Source: Methanoregula sp. SKADARSKE-2
GTDB lineage: Archaea > Halobacteriota > Methanomicrobia > Methanomicrobiales > Methanospirillaceae
Assembly: GCA_030919125.1 (NCBI GenBank)
Contig: CP121470.1
Location: 744,001-808,000 of the forward strand
DNA: 64,000 nucleotides
Reading direction: 5' to 3'
Part shown: positions 1 to 9,074 of the stretch, one piece after another
How positions within the stretch are numbered: position 1 is the first letter of the stretch
Layout: the number at the start of each line of letters is the position of its first letter
Notes under the pieces: generated by a model
Database searches by the model: none
Seen by the model: only the letters and a program-made list of their open reading frames with translations
What the model was told of the DNA's origin: nothing
Position numbers and translations under genes: made by a program

Positions 1-446
1 TGGATGACCCTGCCACCCGTGGTCGCTTCGAGCTCGTCGAGAACGTGCTCCCGAAGTTTCCAGGCGTTCATGAAGACGCTCTCGAACCCAAGGCCGTCAG
101 CGAAGAGCCCGAGCCAGAGGAGATGGGAGTGAAGCCTCGATAACTCCGACCAGATGGTCCGGAGGTACTGCGCCCTCTCGGGGACTTCGAGGCCCATGAT
201 CTGTTCAACACCGCTGACATAGGTGTTGCTGTGGATGTAACTGCAGATACCGCAGATCCGTTCCGCGATGAATACATATTCGGTGTATTCACGCTTCTCG
301 ACGAGCTTCTCGAGCCCGCGGTGCACATAGCCGATAGAGGGGATGACATCGACAACGGTCTCGTCTTCAAGCACGAGATCGAGATGCAGAGGCTCCGGGA
401 GCACCGGGTGCTGTGGCCCGAAGGGGATGATCACCTGTTTAGACAT
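1..446 (-). CDS. echE: Ech hydrogenase large subunit, C-terminus outside window
   Basis: Large, NiFe-site subunit of an energy-converting membrane-bound hydrogenase (NuoD-like). The visible 148 residues start MSKQVIIPFGPQHP and contain the N-terminal nickel-ligand motif RICGIC (Cys65 and Cys68), so this is a catalytic hydrogenase subunit and not a Complex I NuoD, which lacks these cysteines. The ATG at 446 is preceded by GGAGGA and overlaps the end of echD by 16 bases, so the genes are translationally coupled. The C-terminal nickel ligands and probably the ferredoxin subunit echF lie beyond the left edge. Confidence 0.9.
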   Translation of the reverse strand, partial: MSKQVIIPFGPQHPVLPEPLHLDLVLEDETVVDVIPSIGYVHRGLEKLVEKREYTEYVFIAERICGICSYIHSNTYVSGVEQIMGLEVPERAQYLRTIWSELSRLHSHLLWLGLFADGLGFESVFMNAWKLREHVLDELEATTGGRVI

Positions 447-811
447 GGGTTGTCCTCCTTCCCCGTAGTTACACTGAATGCATGCTTGACGGCGGTCCTG
501 TAAAACGTGCCTTTGAAATCGATATTCATCCCGGTCACGGTTATTCCGTACAGGTCGAAGATCTCGTTTTCGTACACGAAGGCCCCCCAGTAGATATCGC
601 TGATACTGGGGAGTTTCGTATCCTGCGTCGCGGTGATCCGCACGTTCTGGAAGACGAAGTCTTTGTCGAAGGAGTAGGTGATCTCGTAGAGATCGCCGAC
701 CTTCGCGCACCCGATCTGGACGAGCCGGTTACCCTCTTTCTTAAATTTCTCAACCAGGGAGAGGAGCTCCCCGACTTCTATCGGTGTCGTTGTCTGTTGT
801 TCAAACGTCAT
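431..811 (-). CDS. echD: Ech hydrogenase subunit EchD (NuoC-like)
   Basis: 126-residue subunit of the hydrophilic arm of Ech hydrogenase, related to the 30-kDa NuoC subunit. The segment reading DIYWGAFVYENEIFDLYGI resembles the conserved W-x-E-R-E-x-x-D-x-x-G core of NuoC proteins. It starts MTFEQQTTTP and overlaps echC by four bases (ATGA) and echE by 16. No cofactor-binding cysteines are expected and none are clustered. The assignment rests on weak NuoC similarity plus a strong positional argument (between echC and echE). Confidence 0.85.
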   Translation of the reverse strand: MTFEQQTTTPIEVGELLSLVEKFKKEGNRLVQIGCAKVGDLYEITYSFDKDFVFQNVRITATQDTKLPSISDIYWGAFVYENEIFDLYGITVTGMNIDFKGTFYRTAVKHAFSVTTGKEDNPCLNR

Positions 812-1305
812 TGTGCACCTCCCGCCGGTTCCTGCACAACCGGCCCTGGTTCGGCAGCTGCATCTGCCGCTGCAGGCGCCGTGTTCATGGTCTTTCTCTT
901 CTCTTCAAGGATGCCCCATGCAGTAACAATACCGTCGATAATCGATTCCGGTCTCGCAGCACAGCCAGGCACGTAGACGTCAACCGGGATGAGCATGTCG
1001 ATCCCGCCTGCAACGTTGTAGCACTCCCGGAAGACTCCCGCAGAAGTTGCGCAGATGCCGACTGCAACAACCGCTTTCGGGTTCGGCATCTGGTTGTAGA
1101 TGTTCAGGATAATCTCCCGGTTCTGCTCGTTGACAGTTCCCGTGACCACGAAGATATCGGCGTGTTTCGGGTTGCCTGTATTGACAATCCCGAAGCGCTC
1201 GACATCATACATCGGCGTGAGACAGGCAAGTATCTCGATGTCGCACCCGTTGCAGCTCGATGCGTCGTAGTGTATAATCCATGGTGATTTTTTCAGGTAG
1301 GCCAT
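808..1305 (-). CDS. echC: Ech hydrogenase small subunit EchC (NuoB-like)
   Basis: 165-residue small subunit carrying the proximal 4Fe-4S cluster that takes electrons to or from the NiFe site. The four ligand positions are visible: CNGC at residues 18-21, then the cysteines in VGICATSAG and VYVPGCAARPE. I chose the ATG at 1305 (MAYLKKSPW), two bases after the echB stop and behind a GGGGTG ribosome site; a longer reading frame upstream runs through echB and lacks family similarity. The C-terminal 30 residues are alanine/proline-rich and look like a disordered tail. Confidence 0.92.
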   Translation of the reverse strand: MAYLKKSPWIIHYDASSCNGCDIEILACLTPMYDVERFGIVNTGNPKHADIFVVTGTVNEQNREIILNIYNQMPNPKAVVAVGICATSAGVFRECYNVAGGIDMLIPVDVYVPGCAARPESIIDGIVTAWGILEEKRKTMNTAPAAADAAAEPGPVVQEPAGGAQ

Positions 1306-1307
1306 CT

Positions 1308-2162
1308 TCACACCCCTGTAAGGTATAGGACCCCGAGGTTGACCACCCCGAATGTTGCGGCGATCGCCCACGAGCTCTTCAGGGCCAGCTGCCACTTCAC
1401 CCTCGCGTTCGTGTTATCGATGAGGATCTCAAGGAGGTAGACTACCGTGATTGCGATAATGGCGAGGACCGGGTTGAACCCGAAGAACAGGTACACGAAC
1501 CCGAGCAGGAAGATCGTCTCATACCAGTGGGCTACTTCAATAAGGCCGAGTGATGGGCCTGAGAATTCCGTGGTGATCCCCTTCACGATCTCCTGGTGGG
1601 CGTGGTGCGATGTCGAGATATCGAACGGTGATTTGCGGAGCTTGATGGTAAGCACGTAGAGGAACCCGAGGAAGATCCCGGGGATAAAGAGGACGACCGG
1701 TATGGTTGAGGATGCGATATCGCTGACATTAAAACTCTTGGTTACGACAAACATCCCGACTGCCGCGAGGATGACCATTGGTTCGTACGCCATAATCTGG
1801 ATGAGTTCCCGCTCTGCGCCAATATGGCTGTACGGCGAGTACGTGACGTAGGCACCAAGCACGAGGAAGATCTGGGCGAGGGTGAGGGAGAAGATCGTCA
1901 GCAGGAGGTCTGCCCCGGAGAAGAAGAGCGCCCCGGTAAATACCATGAAGATGAAGTAGCAGATTACATAGAAGATCTGCGTCTCGTTCACCACGATATG
2001 TTCTTTCTCAAAGAGCTTGCCTACATCGTAGAACGGCTGGAGTATCGGCGGTCCGTACCTGCCCTGCATCCGGGCGGTTATCCTGCGATCGATACCGGCG
2101 ACAAGTCCTCCTGCGACCGGCGCAAGGAGGATGAAAACGATGGCCCAGACAATGGATATCAT
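1308..2162 (-). CDS. echB: Ech hydrogenase membrane subunit EchB (NuoH-like)
   Basis: 284-residue integral membrane subunit homologous to NuoH; it connects the hydrophilic arm to the ion-translocating antiporter-like subunit. Typical NuoH features are the early GIDRRITARMQGRYGPP segment after the first membrane helix, the middle RAEREL-type loop (here GAERELIQIMAYEP) and the loop LRKSPFDISTSHHAHQE. Around eight hydrophobic helices are visible. It overlaps echA by four bases (ATGA). Confidence 0.93.
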   Translation of the reverse strand: MISIVWAIVFILLAPVAGGLVAGIDRRITARMQGRYGPPILQPFYDVGKLFEKEHIVVNETQIFYVICYFIFMVFTGALFFSGADLLLTIFSLTLAQIFLVLGAYVTYSPYSHIGAERELIQIMAYEPMVILAAVGMFVVTKSFNVSDIASSTIPVVLFIPGIFLGFLYVLTIKLRKSPFDISTSHHAHQEIVKGITTEFSGPSLGLIEVAHWYETIFLLGFVYLFFGFNPVLAIIAITVVYLLEILIDNTNARVKWQLALKSSWAIAATFGVVNLGVLYLTGV

Positions 2163-4072
2163 AAGAACGCCCCCGTCGCAAAGGCCCCGGCAAGCATGAT
2201 CACGATGATCGCAGCACAGAGATAGGTCCCGAGGGGTTTGAGTTTCTTCTCGCCGAAGATATTCTCAAGGTAATAGTTGGAGAGCTCCATCTGCCGCCGG
2301 ATCCCAAGCGAACCCGAGAAGCGCATATCGGGAGTCGTCTGCCTCCCGCCCATATAGGGCATGACGTGTTTGTGCTTCTTGTGCGGAAGAAGGACGCTCA
2401 ACGGGAGGACAACGAGCAGGATGAGCATCATGATCATGATGATGATGTTATATTGCCCGAGCTGGGCTGTCGCCCCGTAATTCCGGAGAAGGAACGGTTC
2501 GACAAGGAACGTCGAGATCAGCGGGAAGATAAAGGTGGTGATGATCGAGAGACCAGCGAGCGATACGAGGGTCATCCACTCACTGCGGTCCACCTTTCCT
2601 TCGATATTCTCGCTGTCCGGGGTCACGGATATGATCTTGCCCATCCATTTCGCCCAGAAAAAGACCGTGATCGCGCTCCCAAACGCAAGGATGATCACAA
2701 AGACAAACCCGAGTGGAGCGTCGATGAAGGCCCGGATCGCGACCCACTTCGAGATCAGCATACCGAAGGGGGCAAGGAACATACCGGCGATGCCGATAAC
2801 CATCATGGCGGCTACCCTCGGCATCCGGTTGATCAGCCCGTGCATGTTCTCGATGTCCCTGCTAAAGATGTGATGTTCGGCGGTACCCACGGCCATGAAG
2901 AGGAGGGACTTCGAGATGGCATGGAAGATGATCAACAGGATTGCCGCCCATATTGCTTCATAGGTACCGATACCCGCACAAGCCACGACAAGCCCGAGGT
3001 TTGCGATCGTCGAATACGCGAGGACCCGTTTCGCATTGGTCTGGGAGATCGCGATTCCCGATGCGAGGAGGAAGGTTATTGCGCCGACAAATGCGAGCGC
3101 GTATCCCGAGAAGGTTCCCTGGAATATGGGCGCAAGACGGACGATGATATAGACACCGGCCTTGACCATCGTGCTCGAGTGGAGGAGCGCAGAGACAGGG
3201 GTCGGTGCAACCATCGCACCGACGAGCCATGATGAGAACGGGAGCTGAGCGGCCTTGGTCAGGCCTGCAAAGCCGATGAGGGCCGCGGGGATGAGGGCGA
3301 TGACTTTCCCCGATGCAAGGAGCTGGTCGAGACCCATCATACCGCCACCGAGCGTCGCGAGAGAGAGGATCGCGACCGAGAAGGCAACCCCACCGATCAG
3401 GTTCATCCAGAGTGCGGTGAACGAGTTTGCGATCGCTTCGTCGGTCTTTGTGTACCCGATGAGAAGGAATGAACTCAGGGTCGTGATCTCCCAGAAGAAG
3501 TACACCCAGACAATGTTGTTGGAGAAGACCAGGCCGAACATCGCCGCGATGAAGACGAACAGGATGCAGAAGAACTGGTTCCGCCTGTCCAAACAGGAAG
3601 GGTGGTGTTCGTGGAAGTGCTTCATGTAGCCGAGGGCATAGACGCAGATGAGGCTGCCGATGATCCCGATGATCAGGGCCATGATGATCGAGAACTGGTC
3701 GATGAACAGGTTGTACTGGACCTCGACCTTACCGGCATACATCGCCTCAAACGCGATCATAATCATCGTCTGCAGGACAATCAGGGCGACCACAAGAGAG
3801 TTCCTGTACCTCAGACCCATGTACAGGATGAAGACTGCGATCGCCATCTCGATCGCAAACATCACGAGGCCGATCGGCTCCGAGCCGATGGCATAGTACA
3901 GGGTTCCCTTATTGGAGCCCGTGACAAGCAGGTAAACGAGTACCGCACCGATTCCCAGCGCGGACAATTTTACAATCCAGTTCCGTTCCGTGTCCTTCCC
4001 CACCAGAAGCATGAAGACTGCCGGGATCAGCGGGAAGAGGATAAGGAACAATAACAGCTGTACGATTTCCAC
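2159..4072 (-). CDS. echA: Ech hydrogenase antiporter-like subunit EchA (NuoL-like)
   Basis: 637-residue Mrp/NuoL-type membrane subunit, the likely ion-pumping part of the complex. It shows many hydrophobic helices, the conserved Glu in VYFFWEITTLSSFLLIGY, the broken-helix lysine region in LTKAAQLPFSSWLVGAM and the PVSALLHSSTMVKAG motif typical of proton-conducting antiporter modules. The start is GTG at 4072 behind AAGGTGG. It is the first gene of the leftward ech operon, so the promoter should lie in 4073-4497. Confidence 0.93.
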   Translation of the reverse strand: MEIVQLLLFLILFPLIPAVFMLLVGKDTERNWIVKLSALGIGAVLVYLLVTGSNKGTLYYAIGSEPIGLVMFAIEMAIAVFILYMGLRYRNSLVVALIVLQTMIMIAFEAMYAGKVEVQYNLFIDQFSIIMALIIGIIGSLICVYALGYMKHFHEHHPSCLDRRNQFFCILFVFIAAMFGLVFSNNIVWVYFFWEITTLSSFLLIGYTKTDEAIANSFTALWMNLIGGVAFSVAILSLATLGGGMMGLDQLLASGKVIALIPAALIGFAGLTKAAQLPFSSWLVGAMVAPTPVSALLHSSTMVKAGVYIIVRLAPIFQGTFSGYALAFVGAITFLLASGIAISQTNAKRVLAYSTIANLGLVVACAGIGTYEAIWAAILLIIFHAISKSLLFMAVGTAEHHIFSRDIENMHGLINRMPRVAAMMVIGIAGMFLAPFGMLISKWVAIRAFIDAPLGFVFVIILAFGSAITVFFWAKWMGKIISVTPDSENIEGKVDRSEWMTLVSLAGLSIITTFIFPLISTFLVEPFLLRNYGATAQLGQYNIIIMIMMLILLVVLPLSVLLPHKKHKHVMPYMGGRQTTPDMRFSGSLGIRRQMELSNYYLENIFGEKKLKPLGTYLCAAIIVIMLAGAFATGAFL

Positions 4073-4497
4073 TTGTTATCCACCTTGGTGGAGATTATTG
4101 AGAATTTATCATTAATAACTGTAGTGAAGTGAGTGCCTGCACAATGGCCGGGCCGGCAAAAACAGGAGAGATGAAAAACGATGATGATCGACCATAATGC
4201 TTATCCGGGTTAAAAAAACAGGTATTTTCGCCTTCCCGCGAATGATAAGTGTTTAATGTCCCGGAATTGAACACATTACTTACGTAGGACGGGTTGCCGA
4301 GCAGCGGGTCTCTGGCGGGATCAGGGGCCGGCCCCGCGCCCTCCCTATGGGTCATCCGGGCAGTCTCTGTTCGATGGATATTATAGACCTTGATTATGTC
4401 GTCTCTCAACCTGAAATCAGGCCGGGGTCCGGAAAAGATGATGATGGGCTTTGTGGTCGCTGGTTCCGGAATGGCGGCGTATCGGGGAGGTTAAGGA
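4073..4497. promoter_or_regulatory. Divergent intergenic region between ech operon and hppA
   Basis: A 425-base non-coding stretch between two divergent energy-metabolism transcription units. It contains AT-rich patches that could serve as TATA elements (about 4105-4130 for ech and 4215-4250 for hppA), but none is sharp enough to assign. No convincing small gene is seen. The hppA ribosome site is GGAGGTTAAGGA directly before its ATG. Confidence 0.4.
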
Positions 4498-6558
4498 ATG
4501 ATCGACTTTGTATTACTAATCGTGATTGCGATCTGTATCGTCGCACTGGGCCTTGCAGCAATCCTGACGCGTAATCTCCTCTCGCAGGACGAGGGTACGC
4601 CAAAGATGCGCGAGGTTGCGGATGCGATCCGGGTGGGTGCGGAAGCATTCATCAAGCGCCAGTACTCAACTATCGCCCTGCTCGCCATCGTTGGCGCAGT
4701 GGCGATCTTTGCGGTCTACTATCTCACGGGACAACAGGCAATTGCCCTGGCAACCGCAGGTGCGTTCCTTGTAGGTGCAGCCTGCAGCGCTGTCGCCGGT
4801 GTCGTTGCCATGTGGATTGCCGTCAGGACAAATATTCGCACGGCATCGGCAGCCCAGAAAAGCGACGGTAAGGCACTTGACTTCTCGTTCCGTGGCGGGG
4901 CCATCTCCGGCCTGATCATCACCTCGATGTCCCTCCTCGGTGTCGCGCTGACGTATATTGCGCTCGGTGCAGAGCCGACCCACACCCCGTTCGTCATCAT
5001 CGGGTTCGCCTTCGGTGCCTCGTTCGTGGCACTCTTTGCCCAGCTCGGTGGCGGGATCTACACGAAAGCCGCGGATGTCGGTGCGGACATTGTCGGCAAA
5101 GTCGAGGCCGGTATCCCTGAAGACGATGTCCGGAACCCGGCCACCATTGCCGACCTCGTCGGCGACAATGTCGGGGACTGTGCAGGTCGTGGGGCCGATC
5201 TCTTCGAGTCCACCGCAGCCGAGAATATCGGTGCGATGATCCTCGGTGTCGCGCTCTTCCCGATCTTCGAGGTTAATGGCATCCTCTTCCCGATCGTCAT
5301 GTGTTCGCTCGGCCTCCTTGCGAGCATGATCGGCATCCTCTCCGTCAAAGGAAGAGACGGGGCTGACCCGATGGATGCCATGAACCGCGGATACTACATC
5401 ACCGCAATCATCTCGGCGATCTTCCTAGCCGGCGGGGTCTATTACCTCCTCGGTGCAACACCCGGCTGGGGGTACTTCGTCCTTGCAGGTTTCGTGGGTA
5501 TTGCCCTCTCCGTGGCCTTCCTCAGGGTCACCCTCTACTATACCGACCACCACTACCGGCCGGTTCAGGATATCGCGAATGCCTCGGAAACCGGCGCGGG
5601 AACCAACATCATCATGGGATTCTCGGTAGGTCTCGAGACGACCTTTGTCCCGGCGGTCCTCATCGGCGTCTCGCTCCTGCTTTCGTACTGGTGCGGGACC
5701 ATGACCGAGATCCCGCAGGGAGGTCTCTATGGTACTGCCGTGGCAACCATCGGTATGCTGATGGTCTGTGCCTACGTCCTCACTATGGACACCTTCGGTC
5801 CAATCGCTGACAACGCCGGGGGTATCGTCGAGATGAGTCAGGCACCTGACGAAGTCAGGCACCGCATGGACAAACTCGATGCAGCCGGCAACACAACAAA
5901 GGCACTTACCAAGGGGTACGCCATCGGCAGCGCGTCACTCGCGGTATTCCTGCTCTTCAACGCCTACATGGCCGACATCGCCAAGCTCACCGGCAAGGCA
6001 TTTGATGTCGTCAACCTGGCAAACGTAAGCGTCTTTGTCGGGGCACTTATCGGCGCGATGCTTGTCTTCCTCTTTGCAAGCCTCGCCGTTAGGGCAGTGT
6101 CAAAGACCGCACAATATGTCATCGAAGAGGTCCGCATCCAGTTCAGGGACCCGGCGATCATGGCAGGCACCAAGAAGCCCGACTATGCCCGGGTCATCGA
6201 TATCACGACCCAGGGTGCGCTCAAGAACATGGTTCTTCCGGGCGCGCTCGTGATCCTGTTCCCGATCATCATCGGTACCACCATGAAGTATGAGGCCCTT
6301 GCCGGCTTCCTCATGGTTGCAACCATCACCGGCATCCTCCTCGCGCTCATCCTCAACAACAGCGGTGGGGCATGGGACAATGCCAAGAAGTACATCGAGA
6401 CCGGTGTCCATGGCGGGAAGAAGAGTGAGGCCCACAAGGCAGCGGTCATCGGAGACACCGTCGGCGATCCGTTCAAGGATACCGCCGGCCCGTCGCTCCA
6501 CGTGCTTATCAAGCTCCTCGCAACGCTGACGCTCGTGCTTGCACCGCTCTTCATCTAA
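4498..6558 (+). CDS. hppA: K+-independent membrane pyrophosphatase, probably H+-pumping
   Basis: 686-residue multi-pass membrane protein that hydrolyses PPi and pumps ions. The acidic PPi/Mg motif DVGAD is at residues 193-197, followed by the DNVGDCAGRGADLFES stretch, and the C-terminal DTVGDPFKDTAGPS repeat is intact. Residues 464-473 read GNTTKALTKG; Lys468 and Thr471 are the signature of the K+-independent subfamily (Ala and Gly in K+-dependent enzymes), which in characterised members pumps H+. Start ATG behind GGAGG. It is followed by an oligo-T terminator. Confidence 0.96.
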   Translation: MIDFVLLIVIAICIVALGLAAILTRNLLSQDEGTPKMREVADAIRVGAEAFIKRQYSTIALLAIVGAVAIFAVYYLTGQQAIALATAGAFLVGAACSAVAGVVAMWIAVRTNIRTASAAQKSDGKALDFSFRGGAISGLIITSMSLLGVALTYIALGAEPTHTPFVIIGFAFGASFVALFAQLGGGIYTKAADVGADIVGKVEAGIPEDDVRNPATIADLVGDNVGDCAGRGADLFESTAAENIGAMILGVALFPIFEVNGILFPIVMCSLGLLASMIGILSVKGRDGADPMDAMNRGYYITAIISAIFLAGGVYYLLGATPGWGYFVLAGFVGIALSVAFLRVTLYYTDHHYRPVQDIANASETGAGTNIIMGFSVGLETTFVPAVLIGVSLLLSYWCGTMTEIPQGGLYGTAVATIGMLMVCAYVLTMDTFGPIADNAGGIVEMSQAPDEVRHRMDKLDAAGNTTKALTKGYAIGSASLAVFLLFNAYMADIAKLTGKAFDVVNLANVSVFVGALIGAMLVFLFASLAVRAVSKTAQYVIEEVRIQFRDPAIMAGTKKPDYARVIDITTQGALKNMVLPGALVILFPIIIGTTMKYEALAGFLMVATITGILLALILNNSGGAWDNAKKYIETGVHGGKKSEAHKAAVIGDTVGDPFKDTAGPSLHVLIKLLATLTLVLAPLFI

Positions 6559-6559
6559 C

Positions 6560-6572
6560 TTTTTTTTCTTTT
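6560..6572 (+). terminator. Oligo-T terminator of hppA
   Basis: A run of eight T, one C and four T begins two bases after the hppA stop codon, matching the U-tract terminators of archaeal transcripts. Confidence 0.6.
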
Positions 6573-6772
6573 CAGCGGTTCGGAGTTCTGCCAATCAGCA
6601 GCCCGGAAAAACAGGATCGTGCAGGCTGCCGGTTGCCATGTGCCGGATCGGTTATTGAGAACGGGCTTTCCACTCCGTGACAGATCAGAACGTATCGTCC
6701 CAGATAACCCCCGGTAAAATCAGAAGGTTTCTCCGGGTTCTTGGGAGACCAGAGAGAGACGGGCCCTTTTTT

Positions 6773-6955
6773 CTACAAGGTCTGTTTCAGATCAACACTG
6801 ATGTCATGGGCGATACGGGAGTATCGCTTCGGGTTCTCTTCGAACTGCTTCCTGCAGTAATCGCAGCAGAAGGCGTACTCCAGACCTTTGTACGTACTCC
6901 TGAACTTGACCGCATCATCATCGATGATCGCTAAACACACGGGGTCTGTTGCCAT
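6773..6955 (-). CDS. Small YHS-domain metal-binding protein
   Basis: 60-residue protein starting MATDPVC. YHS domains bind metal through paired cysteines; here these are DPVC at the N-terminus and AFCCDYCRKQFEENPKRY in the middle, with the final helix intact. A second ATG six bases upstream (6961) is possible; I prefer 6955 because AGGAAAGG then sits at normal spacing. Proteins of this type often accompany heavy-metal transport or carry metal for a partner enzyme, but the neighbours here are relics and give no clue. The region upstream is a degraded nitroreductase-like gene. Confidence 0.75.
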   Translation of the reverse strand: MATDPVCLAIIDDDAVKFRSTYKGLEYAFCCDYCRKQFEENPKRYSRIAHDISVDLKQTL

Positions 6956-6979
6956 ACACATCCTTTCCTGATCACCATG

Positions 6980-7340
6980 GTTCTCGTATCCTTGAAATTC
7001 TCTTCGCTCTCTTCCTGGGAGTATCCGGTATCTGATCCGGGTTGACGGTGAAGCCCCGGTGCTTCCGAAGGATAACCGAGCACGTAAGAGCGACGATCTC
7101 CTGGTTGTCGTGATCGAAAGGATAGAGCGCATCGCCTGCTTGTCCGGGGCGGATAGGTCATCCAGCAGGTCCCGAGTCCAGGGCAGCACTCGCACACCCT
7201 CTGTTCGCCCCCCGCACTCCTGGCTGTCGGCGCGATCGGTCAGGACGGCGATCACGACCGGGGCACCACCGTACGTCCGCGCAAACCGGATGAGATTCGC
7301 GGGAGAGGGAGCCACGCGCCGGTGACATGTTCCAGCTCCA
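6980..7340 (-). pseudogene. Possible nitroreductase-family remnant
   Basis: On the minus strand, three frames carry pieces that together resemble a flavin nitroreductase C-terminal half: RFARTYGGAPVVIAVLTDRA (about 7250-7310) in one frame, and VLGYPSEAPG (about 7065) in another, matching the usual order of the family's core strand and the G-Y-P-x-E-x-P motif near the end. No single frame covers both. I see no start or full domain, so this is a relic at best; the similarity is from memory of the family and is weak. Confidence 0.3.
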
Positions 7341-7627
7341 TCCTTCCGATCTCCTCTCCTGACACCAAACAAACTCTCCCTGCTGGCGGTTCATCGCAGA
7401 GAACTGATCTTTGAAAGCACGGATCTCCTGCTGAACAGATACGGATGTTAAGGTCCTGAAGGGATATGGGTGACTCCTCAAGGGGGCACGCCTCGACTCA
7501 CCAGAAAGAAGTGGTTGATTATGTCTACGAAACCGGAGAGAGATGCCCCGGACATAGCTTCAGGTACGCGATAGGACTGATGCCGAGATCTAGAGGGCAA
7601 GGGAAAAAATGGGTCGACGAATTTTCC

Positions 7628-7882
7628 TTATTCCATCTGGCGGATGTGGTATCCACTTCCCCCTTCGAGCTGTTCTGCAATATGGCCTTTTAAATTTCCC
7701 AGTACTTCGGGAGAGATTAATTTCCCGGCCATGACATGGACCTCTTTTTTACTTGTGGCTGGGTTGACTTCGTAAGTAACGACAAAATCCTCGTGGTTTG
7801 CCATCGCAGAGAAGAGCAGATCGGTGACTGCTTCGTGGAATGGTCTCTCCTCTTTTTTCCTGCGGCCCTTTCTGATAGTCAT
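7628..7882 (-). CDS. Hypothetical protein, 84 residues
   Basis: A short soluble protein that I do not recognise, starting MTIRKGRRKKEERPF and ending HIRQME. It is basic at the N-terminus and mixed alpha/beta in composition afterwards (for instance DFVVTYEVNP and KKEVHVMAGKL), which looks like real protein rather than chance reading frame. The start is uncertain: the frame extends to 7978 and an ATG lies at 7936 as well. It is isolated between relics of other genes. Confidence 0.5.
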   Translation of the reverse strand: MTIRKGRRKKEERPFHEAVTDLLFSAMANHEDFVVTYEVNPATSKKEVHVMAGKLISPEVLGNLKGHIAEQLEGGSGYHIRQME

Positions 7883-8047
7883 TAAAGTACTAAAGGAGCC
7901 GCCTGAATAATTAAAATATTCATTCGTTTTTTGTACCATCCTGAAGGATCGGGCAGATCGGAGATGCCAAACCTGCATCCGGGATCCGATACCTGGATCT
8001 CGGCTCTGGGGAAATGCTGTGTCCAGCCACGTAATACCGTGACGGGA

Positions 8048-8924
8048 AGATCTAAGGTACAGTGCCTCCTTACATTGGTATGCGCATACGAGCTAAGGAG
8101 ACAAAGTAAAGTCAGCAAACCGGTGTAGCAGGTTTGTAGAGTTATCTTCTGGCTTGATCAGAGACTCCAGAATACCCCTTTTTCTCCTCAAAATTCTCTC
8201 GAAAAACATATACTGGAGCATCAGTTGCTCATTCTCCTTCTCCTAAAAGAGTACCTGCCGGAAGATTACCGGGATACCGGCGAACTTATGGAGATCATGG
8301 ATTCTCTCCGGGAGAAGATCCATCCCGGAGAAGTTCCTCACTTCACGACGATCCACAAGTTCTGTCAGCGGATCCGTCCACTCGACTTTCACCCGTTTAC
8401 TCAACCGGCTGATAAAGATGTTCTATGACTGGGGTGAATGGATTTCCTGTACCGCCATCGATTTATCGGATTCACCAGCTCGTACGCCAGCTATTACTCC
8501 TCCTGAAAAAAAACCGGAAAAACCAAAAACGGTCCCTAAAAATTCGATCTCTCTTTATACTGTTCAGCAGATTATCACCGGTCTTTAAGATCTCTTCAGC
8601 ATCCGGCCCATGTTATCCCTTACGCTTGAAAAAATCCAGAAAGCATGCCATCGACTCAAGCAATCTGCCCTCTATGTCATGGACAAAGGATATGACTCCG
8701 AAGATATCCATGAATTAATCCACGATACCCTCAACTCGCTTATCCCGGTCAGAAACAGGAGACGTAAACGGATCTCCGGATATTATCGAAGACGACTCGC
8801 TCACGCATTCGATGAGGAGATGTATCTTTTAGAGAAACATGGTTGAAACGGGATTCTCCATCCTGAAAAGAGAGTTCGGTGAAGCATTGAAGGTCCGATT
8901 GTTGGGGCTTCAGGTTGAAGAGAA
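8048..8924 (+). pseudogene. Decayed IS5-like transposase (copy 1 of a related pair)
   Basis: Three consecutive plus-strand segments in different frames read as one DDE transposase. They comprise an N-terminal helical part (8225-8425), a FTSSYASYYSS block near 8470, the stretch LYVMDKGYDSEDIHELIHD with a catalytic-type Asp (about 8665-8720), and VETGFSILKREFGEALKVR with the C-terminal catalytic-type Glu (about 8842-8900). Stops and frameshifts separate them. The same left end (AGATCT-AGGTACA-TGCCTCCT with a few changes) and a matching FTSGYSSHYY block occur at 60578-60990, so these are two copies of one element, both inactive. Confidence 0.65.
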
Positions 8925-8934
8925 GGACTTACGC
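8925..8934. repeat. Isolated copy of terminal repeat GGACTTACGC
   Basis: The 10-base sequence GGACTTACGC, which forms the ends of the elements at 11567-12618 and 54139-54540, occurs here without an attached element body. It follows directly on the decayed transposase, so it may be a scar end of a lost copy, or chance. Confidence 0.35.
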
Positions 8935-9074
8935 AATCCTGCGACCAGGCCGGCTGATCAACATAATAAGACGACAGAAGAGAGGCTCGTGGACGAGTCG
9001 GGGAAAATAACCGATCTGGATTGCATAAACATCCTGGCAGCCGCCCAATGGGAGGTATCGTGTGTAAAAACCGC

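Noticed and set aside
2366-3232. Open plus-strand frame of 288 codons
   Set aside because: Antisense to the membrane subunit echA; the protein is a charged Asp/Arg/Glu-rich shadow of hydrophobic codons.
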